Translations under genes and position numbers: made by a program | The notes under the pieces: model-generated | What the model was told of the DNA's origin: nothing | Database searches by the model: none | The model's input: only the letters and a program-made list of their open reading frames with translations | Virus record (IMG/VR): IMGVR_UViG_3300042914_004291 | Coordinates: 1-64,000 of that record | Length of the DNA: 64,000 nucleotides | DNA from: a virus | Strand: one strand, 5' to 3' | In this document: positions 14,125 to 22,970 of the stretch, in pieces | How the letters are laid out: every line of letters starts with the position of its first letter | Numbering within the stretch: position 1 is the first letter of the stretch

Positions 14125-15426
14125 TTACTGTTTTGGAATGTGAATGAAGGGTGTTTGCCGAAGTTTGAAGCTGCCATCCTCAAATCCCGGCAAATCGCGT
14201 GATCCAATCTTGGCCAAGGAATTAATCGTTGTCAAGCCATTAGATTCTGGCCCTATGTTCACATCGAAAACAATCATGTCGTGCAGCAAGTACAGTGGAA
14301 CCGCAATATTACTAAGGAACTCTTCTGTGTCTGGGATATCATCCTGAATATATGAAACAATGTTCTTGAACCCGGACATCGCCAGATCTACAGCGCTAGA
14401 TTGAAAATATCGATTGATCAGGAGGTTGTCGCTGTCGCAAAGAATTGGTCTGCCGTAATAGTTCTCAATGAAGGAACATGAGTTCTTGCCGGTCCATTCC
14501 TCGTAAAGCTTCCTCTGAATATCGTCCAGACAAAGAACATCATCTACAATCTCTACTAGTTTTGCGGCCGTAATTCCATGCCCCAGTCTAAACGTCTCAT
14601 TGATCTTTGAAATCAAACCAGACGTCTGCATCCCGTTCATCCTGGAGACTGTTATTGATTTCATTACATCCCTGAGTTCAGGAATTGAAGAACCGCTCTG
14701 AGCTAGTCCTGTTCTTCTCAATATTTCTATGTAAGGATCAGTGCTATTACTGTGTATTCCTTCTCTTAGTATCTTACTAGTATACCCCATACTCTTCTTC
14801 TCCTTCTCTTGCTCGGATAGTGTAGGGGACACGTGAGGATGGGAGAACAGTGATGATTTGTTGAGACAGACAAGCATCGAAGGTTCTAGTGCTTGGTAAT
14901 CTAGACCTATAATAGCACCATGGTCGCCCCAACGAGAAACAATCATGTTCCTGTGCTGTTTTTTCAAGTTAAGAATGTTTGGGCCATGCTCTACAACAAG
15001 CCTTCCAGTTGCGCTAGAAACCCTTGAATACCTAGGCACTAGAGCGAAACCATCGGAGTCAGGTTCAAAACCAGAAACAATCTTGGTCGTGTCTTCGTGT
15101 GAGTATTGTTCGAACAGAACAGGATCTATCTTTGCAGGCTGAAACAGAGATTCAGGCTTGAAGAGATATTCTTCGGTTGGCGCAAAAACATCTAGAAGAT
15201 ACGGAGAAGTATTGCGGAGATTTCTGATCGTGTTGTTGAATATCTCAAGATCTTTGTTAAACTTTTCTGCAAGTCGTTCAGGCAGAACCATGCCCCATGG
15301 CACATCGGATGTTTTTGCATGCGACGCAATGGTGCCATAGATTTGTTTGAACATCTCTGGGACATGGACCGACGGGTGTTCCAGGAGGAACAGTTTGGCG
15401 ATGATATCGTCTGGGATGTTTGTCAT
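14125..15426 (-). CDS. family A DNA polymerase, polymerase domain only
   Basis: A 433-residue protein matching the palm and fingers of DNA polymerase I. TGRL at 140-143 is followed by motif A IIGLDYQALEPS (catalytic D176, E181), O-helix RDVMKSITVSRMNGM (R252, K256) and motif C LLHDMIVFDV (H382, D383). There is no 3'-5' exonuclease domain. Deviations: the O-helix Phe and Tyr positions are Val260 and Asn264, the Glu after the motif C Asp is Met384, and about 30 extra residues lie between motifs A and B. It is probably the replicative or an accessory polymerase, working with the FEN nuclease and helicase encoded elsewhere. Promoter at 15515-15543. Confidence 0.8.
   Translation of the reverse strand: MTNIPDDIIAKLFLLEHPSVHVPEMFKQIYGTIASHAKTSDVPWGMVLPERLAEKFNKDLEIFNNTIRNLRNTSPYLLDVFAPTEEYLFKPESLFQPAKIDPVLFEQYSHEDTTKIVSGFEPDSDGFALVPRYSRVSSATGRLVVEHGPNILNLKKQHRNMIVSRWGDHGAIIGLDYQALEPSMLVCLNKSSLFSHPHVSPTLSEQEKEKKSMGYTSKILREGIHSNSTDPYIEILRRTGLAQSGSSIPELRDVMKSITVSRMNGMQTSGLISKINETFRLGHGITAAKLVEIVDDVLCLDDIQRKLYEEWTGKNSCSFIENYYGRPILCDSDNLLINRYFQSSAVDLAMSGFKNIVSYIQDDIPDTEEFLSNIAVPLYLLHDMIVFDVNIGPESNGLTTINSLAKIGSRDLPGFEDGSFKLRQTPFIHIPKQ
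14741..14847 (-). repeat. in-frame insert related to a segment of the primase gene
   Basis: Purine-rich segment (coding strand) within the polymerase gene. It shares TACTAGTAAG and the following CTAAG-GAAGG-AT pattern (21 of 27 bases) with 54775-54898, both starting with TTCTCC and read in the same frame. It encodes the extra residues (about 194-228) between polymerase motifs A and B. Confidence 0.5.
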
Positions 15427-15514
15427 GTTGATACGCGTCTTGACATCAAATTAACACTTGTTTATGGTTGAAGGCTACAGTACGGAGGTGACACAGGAAT
15501 ATCACTCACACACG

Positions 15515-15543
15515 CATCTAGCACAGACCAGAAACCGAGTCAA
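15515..15543 (-). promoter_or_regulatory. sigma70-like promoter for the DNA polymerase gene
   Basis: Minus strand: TTGACT, 17 bp, TAGATG, with a leader of about 80 nt to the ATG at 15426. Confidence 0.5.
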
Positions 15544-15552
15544 GACAACCAG

Positions 15553-18500
15553 TTAGTGTCTGCCACGCTGACGTTGTTGAGGACTTGAAGTATCACTGGT
15601 CTGTGTGCCATTCCCGCTGTTTGCAATCGCAGATCTGAGCGCGTCACCAGCAGAGTTCAACTGACCAATCAAGTTTCTGTATTGGCCAAATGCATCATTG
15701 GGAGTTAGTTTTAGAGTAGTCTCAAACACTCCGGATTCAATCTTGTGGGACAAGCCAGTGATGTAGTAGATATTGTCAGCCGTAGTGTTGGTGTTGAAAT
15801 CAATGAACAACTCCTGGCTATATCTCGCAAGGTTGCAACCAAATGTTGTCATCGAAAGTTCAACTGGATAGATACTCAATGGGACACCACCGGTTTGCTC
15901 GCCGTTTGGTTCGACTGGGTTTGAGTTCAGACTTCTCTGCATGTTGATCGTGCTCAATAGTGAGTTCTGGTTTGATGATAGTGATGCGTTCTTGACGGCC
16001 GTACCCATGCAACCATAGATTATGTGTGGAGTGTATTGCATCATAAGCTCTTTAAGCTGTTTTGGACCGCCAGTAAACCTATAGCTGGGTTCTGCACCGT
16101 TTTGGCCAGGGATCTCAGTAATCAGATTATAGGGTGGCCTAGAAGCGGCATCTATAATTGTTCTGTGGATAGATCTCCAGTTTCTCAGAAGGTCACTGTC
16201 ACTTGGAGCATCTGATCCGGCATTTCTTGCAAGGCTTCTGTTTGCTGAAACGGATGCAGGATCTCCTGGGTATGCAGAGAGTGTAGACATCAAATTATCC
16301 GTTGAAAGGCTTAGCAGTTCGCGCAAAGAGCTGTTTGGTGAGCAAGCTTTGTCGTACAGATGCAAACGAAGAATGGTTCTAGATTCATCCTGCACTGCTG
16401 GGAGTGCCTCTATCTCCATTGTGAGCTGGGGCATCACAAAGTCTTGAGATCTTCCGATGTTTGTTCGGCGCATGATTGTTTGCATGCGCCTGTTGAACTC
16501 ATCGCCGCTATATTTAGCCTCAAGCGTTTCTCTTGTGGTCGACCGTTTGTACAGATCACTTATTCCATATGCCGGATTCATTGGGTCATCCACCATCCTG
16601 TTAGCAAGAAATGCAACGAACTCAGCAGATGTCATGTTGACAGCCCTGCTAGCGTTCTCAAGACGCAACCTCGCATATTCCCGCGCAAAAAAGTCGGTAT
16701 AGATTGGATACTGGCTGATGTTGCAATGGCTCATCGGCCCTGCTTTGTTGTTGAAGTTGTGAAAGTATACTTGCACCTCATCAAACTTCAGGTTGCCGTC
16801 AGCACCTTTCACTTTTGCAAGTGGTTTGGCGACAAAAGACATAAACAAGGTACCTAGAGACAAAACCACAGTGTCTGATGAAACAATACTCCTACCAACC
16901 TGTCGACCAGACGCGGTTCTTGCGCTTACTTGGCCATTGGAAGTGGTTGCATCAGCGGCGGTACCGGCGAATCTTGCAAGAATATGGCCATTATGCAGGA
17001 GTTCGTTCTTGGGGTTTGGTGGCATCTCTGCTAGAAAGATATCATTGCCAAAAGGATCCGACACTGTGCCGCCTGAGTTCTCAGAATGGTTCAAATTAGA
17101 AAGCCGCGTGGTGATGTCTTGATTGATTGTTGTTTGTAGTACGCCTAGAGCACCGCCAACTTGATTGTTGCCTGTGCCGACCAGTGCGTCGATATGTCTT
17201 CTAAGCTCTATTGCGGCATTTCTTGTAGCTTCCGTTGCCCCGGATCGTCTGCTCAGAGTTTCTCTGAGTTGCCTGAGAGAAGTGAAAAGTTCTGGGGTGA
17301 GAAGGAGGAAGCTGGTCGAATCTCCTGCGGCAGTCAACATCTGTTGGCCGCGAATCTCTTGGCGTCGACCACCTGAACGAGACGTTGTTTCGCTGCCATC
17401 ACCTGTTGGGGTTGGCCTTTGGCCAAACACGTCAGAAAGTCTGTTGATCTCTCTAGACAGTCCTTCCATTGCTGTGAGTTGTTCTCTCAGTCTTGTCTGG
17501 TTCCCAGCAATGGAAACCTCTGTCAGTTCTGATGAGCCACGTGTGCAAAGGTTTAAAGAAATTGTCACTTGGCCGACTTCATCAAAAGAGAATGAAGAGT
17601 TGATGATGTTGAAATGGTCTTTGTTCCTGGTGAGGTTCAGCACGTCAGCAAATGGATTGTTCGCCGCCAAACCATCCGGATGCGACCAGCCATATTCAAT
17701 CTCCAGGAATAAGCTTCCGTATCTGTCTGGTTTCACTAGATCAGCAAACTCACCAAGCCTGCTCCTGTCATGAAGAACAATCTCCAGCTTGGCAGTTTTT
17801 GTAGAGATCAAACCAACAGCAGAACGAACCTCGACATCAAAGCTCTTGATGCTTGCTAATGGTCTGAATGGATCTATCACTGGAGCTAGGAAGTTAGAGT
17901 TGTTCCTGCTTGTGTTTGGGTTAACCAAAATCTGTGGTGCAGTGAATATCTCCATTCCTACTGTGCTAAAATTGTCTGGGATCGGGCTTTCTGAACCGGC
18001 TCTGTACTGACCAATTGCCAACGGCGCCGAAGGCACTTCATTGGCTCTAGCCTGTGCCTCGATTGTAGGGTTGCTAAACACCTCCACAGCACCCTCTAGG
18101 AATTTTTGTAGTGACATTGCACCGAGTCGACCATTCTGGATAGCTGCGCGATCAGAATAGACCCGTATATTCAACACAGGGGTTGCACGAGTGAATTCAA
18201 TCGTTGGGTATGCGTTGAAGAACAGAGACAACAGTTCGGCGTTCTTGTTTCCAGGCACAAGCATCGGATGTTCGACTCTGAAAGCTACAATTCGTTGTTT
18301 CAGAATGGTATCTTCTTCGGTTCCATCAAAGCAGCCAATCGACCCAAGGTTTGGATAGAGGATCTGAATGCCGGATGTTCCGGAAGATGTAGCCAAGCCA
18401 GCAGTGTTGGCCTCACTGCAATAGTGCATTTTAACACATCTGGCAATCTTACGAAGCTGTTCTGGGGAGTTTGCCGCTTCTCTCACCCTGCTGGAGAGAT

Positions 18501-18864
18501 AAGAACCAATCGTGCGCACATCCCTGTTCTGTGATCGCAGCAGAGAAGCGCCTAGGGCATGTTCTGCGCCGGAACCAGAATCTAGCATGACTCTGAAGAT
18601 GTCTGCAAGTTCCGGATCTGTGTGAATGTCTAGACGTGACCTGACAGTATCACGTGCATCTGCGGCGATCGGAGTCAGAGGTCTGTTTGTGGCATCTGTT
18701 GTTTGAAAGTTCTGAGCATATGACAGAGCTTCTGCGATATTCTCATCAGTTGTAAACCCAAAGTATCTTGAAAGCTCAGCTTTGATTCTGCCAAGCCTTG
18801 CGTTCTTCTGTTCTCTTGTGAGAATAGTTTGATTAACAGGTGATCTGACGTCTAGAGAAAGCAT
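15553..18864 (-). CDS. large tail hub/baseplate structural protein
   Basis: An 1103-residue protein with no membrane segment. The region about 345-460 (SIKSFDVEVRSAVGLISTKTAKLEIVLHD, then LEIEYGWSHPDG) and the end (NIYYITGLSHKIESGVFETTLKLTPND) resemble the beta-rich domains of gp27/gpD-type tail hubs, where late-control proteins make their ring. The Ser/Thr/Asn-rich composition is typical of virion proteins. It follows the LysM-type protein and the 1147-residue protein in what looks like one baseplate block. Exact position in the baseplate cannot be read from sequence. Confidence 0.6.
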   Translation of the reverse strand: MLSLDVRSPVNQTILTREQKNARLGRIKAELSRYFGFTTDENIAEALSYAQNFQTTDATNRPLTPIAADARDTVRSRLDIHTDPELADIFRVMLDSGSGAEHALGASLLRSQNRDVRTIGSYLSSRVREAANSPEQLRKIARCVKMHYCSEANTAGLATSSGTSGIQILYPNLGSIGCFDGTEEDTILKQRIVAFRVEHPMLVPGNKNAELLSLFFNAYPTIEFTRATPVLNIRVYSDRAAIQNGRLGAMSLQKFLEGAVEVFSNPTIEAQARANEVPSAPLAIGQYRAGSESPIPDNFSTVGMEIFTAPQILVNPNTSRNNSNFLAPVIDPFRPLASIKSFDVEVRSAVGLISTKTAKLEIVLHDRSRLGEFADLVKPDRYGSLFLEIEYGWSHPDGLAANNPFADVLNLTRNKDHFNIINSSFSFDEVGQVTISLNLCTRGSSELTEVSIAGNQTRLREQLTAMEGLSREINRLSDVFGQRPTPTGDGSETTSRSGGRRQEIRGQQMLTAAGDSTSFLLLTPELFTSLRQLRETLSRRSGATEATRNAAIELRRHIDALVGTGNNQVGGALGVLQTTINQDITTRLSNLNHSENSGGTVSDPFGNDIFLAEMPPNPKNELLHNGHILARFAGTAADATTSNGQVSARTASGRQVGRSIVSSDTVVLSLGTLFMSFVAKPLAKVKGADGNLKFDEVQVYFHNFNNKAGPMSHCNISQYPIYTDFFAREYARLRLENASRAVNMTSAEFVAFLANRMVDDPMNPAYGISDLYKRSTTRETLEAKYSGDEFNRRMQTIMRRTNIGRSQDFVMPQLTMEIEALPAVQDESRTILRLHLYDKACSPNSSLRELLSLSTDNLMSTLSAYPGDPASVSANRSLARNAGSDAPSDSDLLRNWRSIHRTIIDAASRPPYNLITEIPGQNGAEPSYRFTGGPKQLKELMMQYTPHIIYGCMGTAVKNASLSSNQNSLLSTINMQRSLNSNPVEPNGEQTGGVPLSIYPVELSMTTFGCNLARYSQELFIDFNTNTTADNIYYITGLSHKIESGVFETTLKLTPNDAFGQYRNLIGQLNSAGDALRSAIANSGNGTQTSDTSSPQQRQRGRH

Positions 18865-18882
18865 TGCTAGTCCCTAACAAGT

Positions 18883-19197
18883 TCATGCAACGAAAGATAG
18901 AGCTTGCTGCAAGTTCGTTGGTATGTTCACAACTGTGTTTGGAGGACATTGTGGAGCAAATCCGATGTTGCTTGCCGCGGCAATAACCCAGTAATACCTA
19001 GAATCACCATAATACTGCCCAGCCAATCGATCCAGAGTCATGCCTTCCTGCAAGATGATCGTGATGTATTGGATCTGATTGTTTTTAATTGCGTTGCGGA
19101 TAGAAGCAATCGTGTTTGACGTTCCATACTGGAAACCAAATCCAAGCTTGGGCGTCAAACTGTAACGGCTAGTGTATGGTGTTTGTGATTCAGGCAT
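18883..19197 (-). CDS. LysM-type baseplate/tail protein (gp53/gpX-like)
   Basis: A 104-residue protein whose C-terminal half is a LysM-like module: YITIILQEGMTLDRLAGQYYGDSRYYWVIAAAS, then NTVVNIP. Small LysM proteins of this kind (P2 gpX, T4 gp53) join the tail tube end to the baseplate. It lies between the two large tail proteins with 14-18 nt gaps, consistent with a baseplate operon. Confident as to domain; the exact role is inferred from position. Confidence 0.75.
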   Translation of the reverse strand: MPESQTPYTSRYSLTPKLGFGFQYGTSNTIASIRNAIKNNQIQYITIILQEGMTLDRLAGQYYGDSRYYWVIAAASNIGFAPQCPPNTVVNIPTNLQQALSFVA

Positions 19198-19211
19198 GAC
19201 TCATATATCTT

Positions 19212-22200
19212 TCAACGTTTTCTATTGAATGTACTGTTGACTGATGGATCGAAACGTGACGTCAACTGGCCATCACGTGATGTTCTATCGCCAACTGGAG
19301 TCATACTGGCGCCTGAGTCTTCCGGAGCAAATACCGTAGAATAATTACCAACAGGCCAGATTGGGGCCATCATCGTACCATTTGCATCCAATCCGATTGG
19401 AGAATCATGAATGACGTCCATATCAATTGTGACTGTGATGATCTTGGGAGCTCTGAGGTTATCAGCACCTTCAACGGACCACAGATCCTTCTCATAAGCA
19501 ACAGAGAAGTTCTTGATCACCCCAGCCAAACCTTTTCCATATGTCGATTGGTAAGAACGCATGATCGGGTTCTTGGTTTCATCATAGAAATTCTCTGTTG
19601 TGATGCTATCTAAGCCGTTTCTGGAGATAGGCCCGCTTGGCGGTTGTGTCTGGCGTTGTTCGGCTGCGGCATCTGAATTGGCAGTACGTTGCATTTCACT
19701 GGCTGTAGTGCTCCTGTCTAGCGCATTCTGGAAAACCGGGTTTATTGGCACACTGATAGTTGTTGTTGAGCCACCAGTCGAAGTGACTGTTTCTGTGGCA
19801 TTGTCTGTTGCTGCGTCGCGTTTATAGCTGAGGATGGTCAGTGAAACTCTCTGGGTGCCTGAAACCACGCCACCATAAGTCGCATAGAGTCTACCTCTGC
19901 TGTGGTTTGCGTTGATTCTTCTGCCGTTAGCTCTTAGGTTTCTAATGCTAGATGCCATTGGTCCGACTTTCAGAACAACAATTGTAGAGTCTCTGCTGAA
20001 GATTTGATCAGGGTTTATTCTCTGTGGGCTTGCGCGCTCGTCGGAGTTGCCATCGGTCAATGTTATGGAAATATCTTCAAGAAATCTTTGACGTGCTTGC
20101 AGGTTTGTTGATCCAGGGTTTGTCTGGGATGGCGCCGCGAGATCTGGCGTTTGTTCTCGCGGCGAAGTTGTTCCGTTGCTAGCATTGCCTTTCTGTTGCT
20201 GCGTGGCGCCGTTGATGTTATAGTCTTGTCTTGTGCTAGCACCAAAAAGCCTGAGCACAGACAGTTTGCTATAGTTTGACTTGAACAGGTCACCAAGCCT
20301 GAGACGCACCACAGGAGTAGCACCGGGAATCTGGGAGAACGGCTGAGTGAATTTGAGATTATTCCCAAGGTTGATCTCGCGGCCATTTGTCCATTGCGGA
20401 TAGATCATCATTGCCAACCTGTTCAGCTTGAACCAAACCAGAGACATGTCTTGTTCACTGGTCGCAACCATCTTGAATGAAACGTTGATGCTTCGCTTCG
20501 TTGATTTGTAGATGTTGACTGAATCTTGACGGCCATATGCATCTGTAGAAGCATAATCAACGTTGAAATTTTCACCAACCTCATCCAAGAAAGCATGAAA
20601 TGACATGATCTCGTTCGTCCGGAGATCTTGGAAGTAGAAAGGCATGTAATCCATCTCAAGCTGCTGTTCAACTCGTTTCACAACTTCTACAGGAAGTCTG
20701 CCTTCTGAGATCGCTGCATTTCTTTCTGCTTTCGATGCAAACTCAGTTCTGTTGAGTAGTGTCGGTGGAGTGCTTGAGTTTCTGACAGCGCCATTTCCAA
20801 GAGCATCATTGATTGAATTCACGAACAGACGATCAAATGGCATGATTGCATTCTGCGCAGTGCTGGTGCTCCAGGCTGTTCTGCCATCGCTCAATCTTCC
20901 TTTCGAATGCACCAATCGATCTGGCAGGCTGTCGACATATGAAACGTTCGAGCTAGCTGAAACGTTGAACTCTGGGTTGCCATTCAAGACGGCGTCAATC
21001 TTCAAGTTGTCTTCATTTTTTACAGCATCACCGATCTGCATCAACACATTGACAAACTTGATGATCTTTGTGTCTCTGATTCTCTCCAGGAGGTTTGTCA
21101 GGCTGCCTATGCTAAATCCATCAGAGAAATCTGAGATTGTTAGATCGATGATATCAAGACCGCTTCGAAGAATCTCACGCATGATCACCGTGAGGCGCCC
21201 ACTTTCTTTCAAGATTCGCAGGCTAGCAGTCGCAGCCTGAGCCGATGCTGGAGTCGCCAAGCCACCAAGACCGGTTCCAAAGCTGAAGCCAAAGAACTCT
21301 TGAATTCCTAGGAGCAAACAATCGTCCGGACTGTTCTGTGTTGGCGTGAACAGAGACTGTACATCCAGAGTCTGTGTCAGAAAATCCAAACCTCCTACAG
21401 CATTGCTTGGAAACTTTGCGTTCCCATCAACATACAGTTTGCCAAGCAGGCTTCGTTTCTCGTTTGCGGTTAAAGAAACGAATGATATGTTTGTGTTTGT
21501 AGGGTCGTTGATGTTAGAGTTTCTCGGGATGATTGCGCCGATAGAACTCAGAAGAGCAGAGAATGCCAGCACCATACCAACACAGACAGTGACTTGGCCA
21601 GCAACGATCAGACCGTTAAACTTTGAGAATTGGTTGTAGAAAGAACCATAACTCTCAAGGTAGTCACTATTGTCTAGAAGAATACCTGTCCCGTTCTCTG
21701 GTTTCGAGATGCCAAGAACTTTCTCAATCTCTCTAGACGTTGAGAACTTGTTGAGTTTGACTTTCTTTCCAAGCCGTTGGGGAGATGGGATCGCCATTGC
21801 AAGTTCAGCTTGAATGTCCGAGCTTAAGTCTGTCGAATCATACTTGAAGCTAGGGTTAGCATCGCCAAGCACAGCATCGATAGATTGGTTGATAGCAATA
21901 TCTTGCATCCTTGCCATCGAGAGCGGAACAGAAGTGACATTGCCGCCGTTTAGAATAGGCTGGCCAGCATAACTTGATGATTTGTACGCACCAAGCTTAG
22001 TGTAGAAGACGTTGCCAACTTGAAGACTGTTGCCAATCTCCTTGTTGTTCTTGATATCATTCAAGGCTGGGGTGATAAATCTGTTGGCATCATTCAAGCC
22101 ATTCGCACGGAACTGCTCAGCGTCAATGAGTTTGCCGTGGTCCGAGGCATTCCCGGAAGAGATCCTGTCAACATAGTTTTTGATCCGGAAGATTCTCTGA

Positions 22201-22655
22201 TTCTGTGTAGGGCTAGCAACTCCTGGTGTGTTACTCAGGTTTGAGAAGTTTATATCAGAGGTGCTTGAAATGCTTGCGGCATCAAACGACTGCGCCACGA
22301 ACATTGCCGTCGGAGGCATGTCCTGATAGTTTATTGCAGCAGCATCAAACATCCCAGCATTCAACCTGGAATCTGAGCTGACATGTTGCCTTTGATCTGT
22401 TTCATCAATCGCGATTGGGATGATGTTGTTAGCCTCTGTTGAAGCCACCAGATAATCGATCAGGGTGGCTTTGAGAGGATCTGCGATATCAATCCCGGAA
22501 TTTCCTGGGTCTGCCACAGAAAGAATATCAGGGGCCACAGGAGCGATGTTGTCTTTTTGATAATAGATGGTGAAACGCTTCCCAGCCGCCCGAGAGAATG
22601 GCTCAGGATCGAGGATCAGATCCGGATTTGGAGTTGTGTTGGGTCGGTTCAGCAT
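19212..22655 (-). CDS. large baseplate/tail structural protein
   Basis: An 1147-residue Ser/Asn/Thr-rich protein. A hydrophobic stretch near residues 350-370 (IVAGQVTVCVGMVLAFSALLSSIGAI) is unusual for a baseplate protein and might contact the membrane during infection. The region about 660-745 (MPFYFQDLRTNEIMSF..., then SINVSFKMVATSEQDMSLVWFKLNRLAMM) resembles segments of phage tail proteins next to LysM proteins. The C-terminal 120 residues (YEKDLWSVEGADNLRAPKIITVTIDMDVIHD) look like a beta-rich hub-type domain. Precise function not assigned. Confidence 0.55.
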   Translation of the reverse strand: MLNRPNTTPNPDLILDPEPFSRAAGKRFTIYYQKDNIAPVAPDILSVADPGNSGIDIADPLKATLIDYLVASTEANNIIPIAIDETDQRQHVSSDSRLNAGMFDAAAINYQDMPPTAMFVAQSFDAASISSTSDINFSNLSNTPGVASPTQNQRIFRIKNYVDRISSGNASDHGKLIDAEQFRANGLNDANRFITPALNDIKNNKEIGNSLQVGNVFYTKLGAYKSSSYAGQPILNGGNVTSVPLSMARMQDIAINQSIDAVLGDANPSFKYDSTDLSSDIQAELAMAIPSPQRLGKKVKLNKFSTSREIEKVLGISKPENGTGILLDNSDYLESYGSFYNQFSKFNGLIVAGQVTVCVGMVLAFSALLSSIGAIIPRNSNINDPTNTNISFVSLTANEKRSLLGKLYVDGNAKFPSNAVGGLDFLTQTLDVQSLFTPTQNSPDDCLLLGIQEFFGFSFGTGLGGLATPASAQAATASLRILKESGRLTVIMREILRSGLDIIDLTISDFSDGFSIGSLTNLLERIRDTKIIKFVNVLMQIGDAVKNEDNLKIDAVLNGNPEFNVSASSNVSYVDSLPDRLVHSKGRLSDGRTAWSTSTAQNAIMPFDRLFVNSINDALGNGAVRNSSTPPTLLNRTEFASKAERNAAISEGRLPVEVVKRVEQQLEMDYMPFYFQDLRTNEIMSFHAFLDEVGENFNVDYASTDAYGRQDSVNIYKSTKRSINVSFKMVATSEQDMSLVWFKLNRLAMMIYPQWTNGREINLGNNLKFTQPFSQIPGATPVVRLRLGDLFKSNYSKLSVLRLFGASTRQDYNINGATQQQKGNASNGTTSPREQTPDLAAPSQTNPGSTNLQARQRFLEDISITLTDGNSDERASPQRINPDQIFSRDSTIVVLKVGPMASSIRNLRANGRRINANHSRGRLYATYGGVVSGTQRVSLTILSYKRDAATDNATETVTSTGGSTTTISVPINPVFQNALDRSTTASEMQRTANSDAAAEQRQTQPPSGPISRNGLDSITTENFYDETKNPIMRSYQSTYGKGLAGVIKNFSVAYEKDLWSVEGADNLRAPKIITVTIDMDVIHDSPIGLDANGTMMAPIWPVGNYSTVFAPEDSGASMTPVGDRTSRDGQLTSRFDPSVNSTFNRKR

Positions 22656-22700
22656 GTTCTATCTGGCAGTCGTGCCTAGTAACAAGGAACGCGATGGAAA

Positions 22701-22946
22701 CTAAGGCTGAGTGACTTCTGTTTTCTTTGATGAAACATCAGATGCAATTGGCGCATCTTGAATAGCGGCTCTGAGCTTTTCCGTGATTCCGTCCATGTCG
22801 GTTAGCACTGCTTCTAAAAACTCAACTGTGCTAGCCTTGTCTTTTTCTGGCAATGATGCAACTAGTTGTTGCATCAGCTTTGAGGATGTGATGGCCGCTC
22901 TCACATTGGTTGTGCCGTGATGTTGATTTCCTAGTTTCTTGATCAT
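22701..22946 (-). CDS. small protein downstream of the tape measure
   Basis: An 81-residue protein, mainly two helices (SSKLMQQLVASLPEKDKASTVEFLEAVLTDMDGITEKL). It begins 25 nt after the tape-measure gene ends and precedes the 1147-residue tail protein. A small tail-completion or chaperone role is possible from position, but no family is recognised. Confidence 0.55.
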   Translation of the reverse strand: MIKKLGNQHHGTTNVRAAITSSKLMQQLVASLPEKDKASTVEFLEAVLTDMDGITEKLRAAIQDAPIASDVSSKKTEVTQP

Positions 22947-22970
22947 TGTCTTGTAGTGTCCTTTGTGTTA

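Noticed and set aside
14225-14250. Minus-strand TTGACA inside the polymerase gene
   Set aside because: The -10 (CAAGAT) is poor and the site is within coding sequence, close to the HD-like gene; not strong enough to call.
15437-15465. Plus-strand TTGACA with TATGGT 17 bp downstream
   Set aside because: Good match, but there is no plus-strand gene to serve; it points into the 3' end of the tail protein gene. Probably chance.
17165-17773. 202-codon plus-strand frame
   Set aside because: Shadow of the 1103-residue tail protein; no independent evidence of coding.
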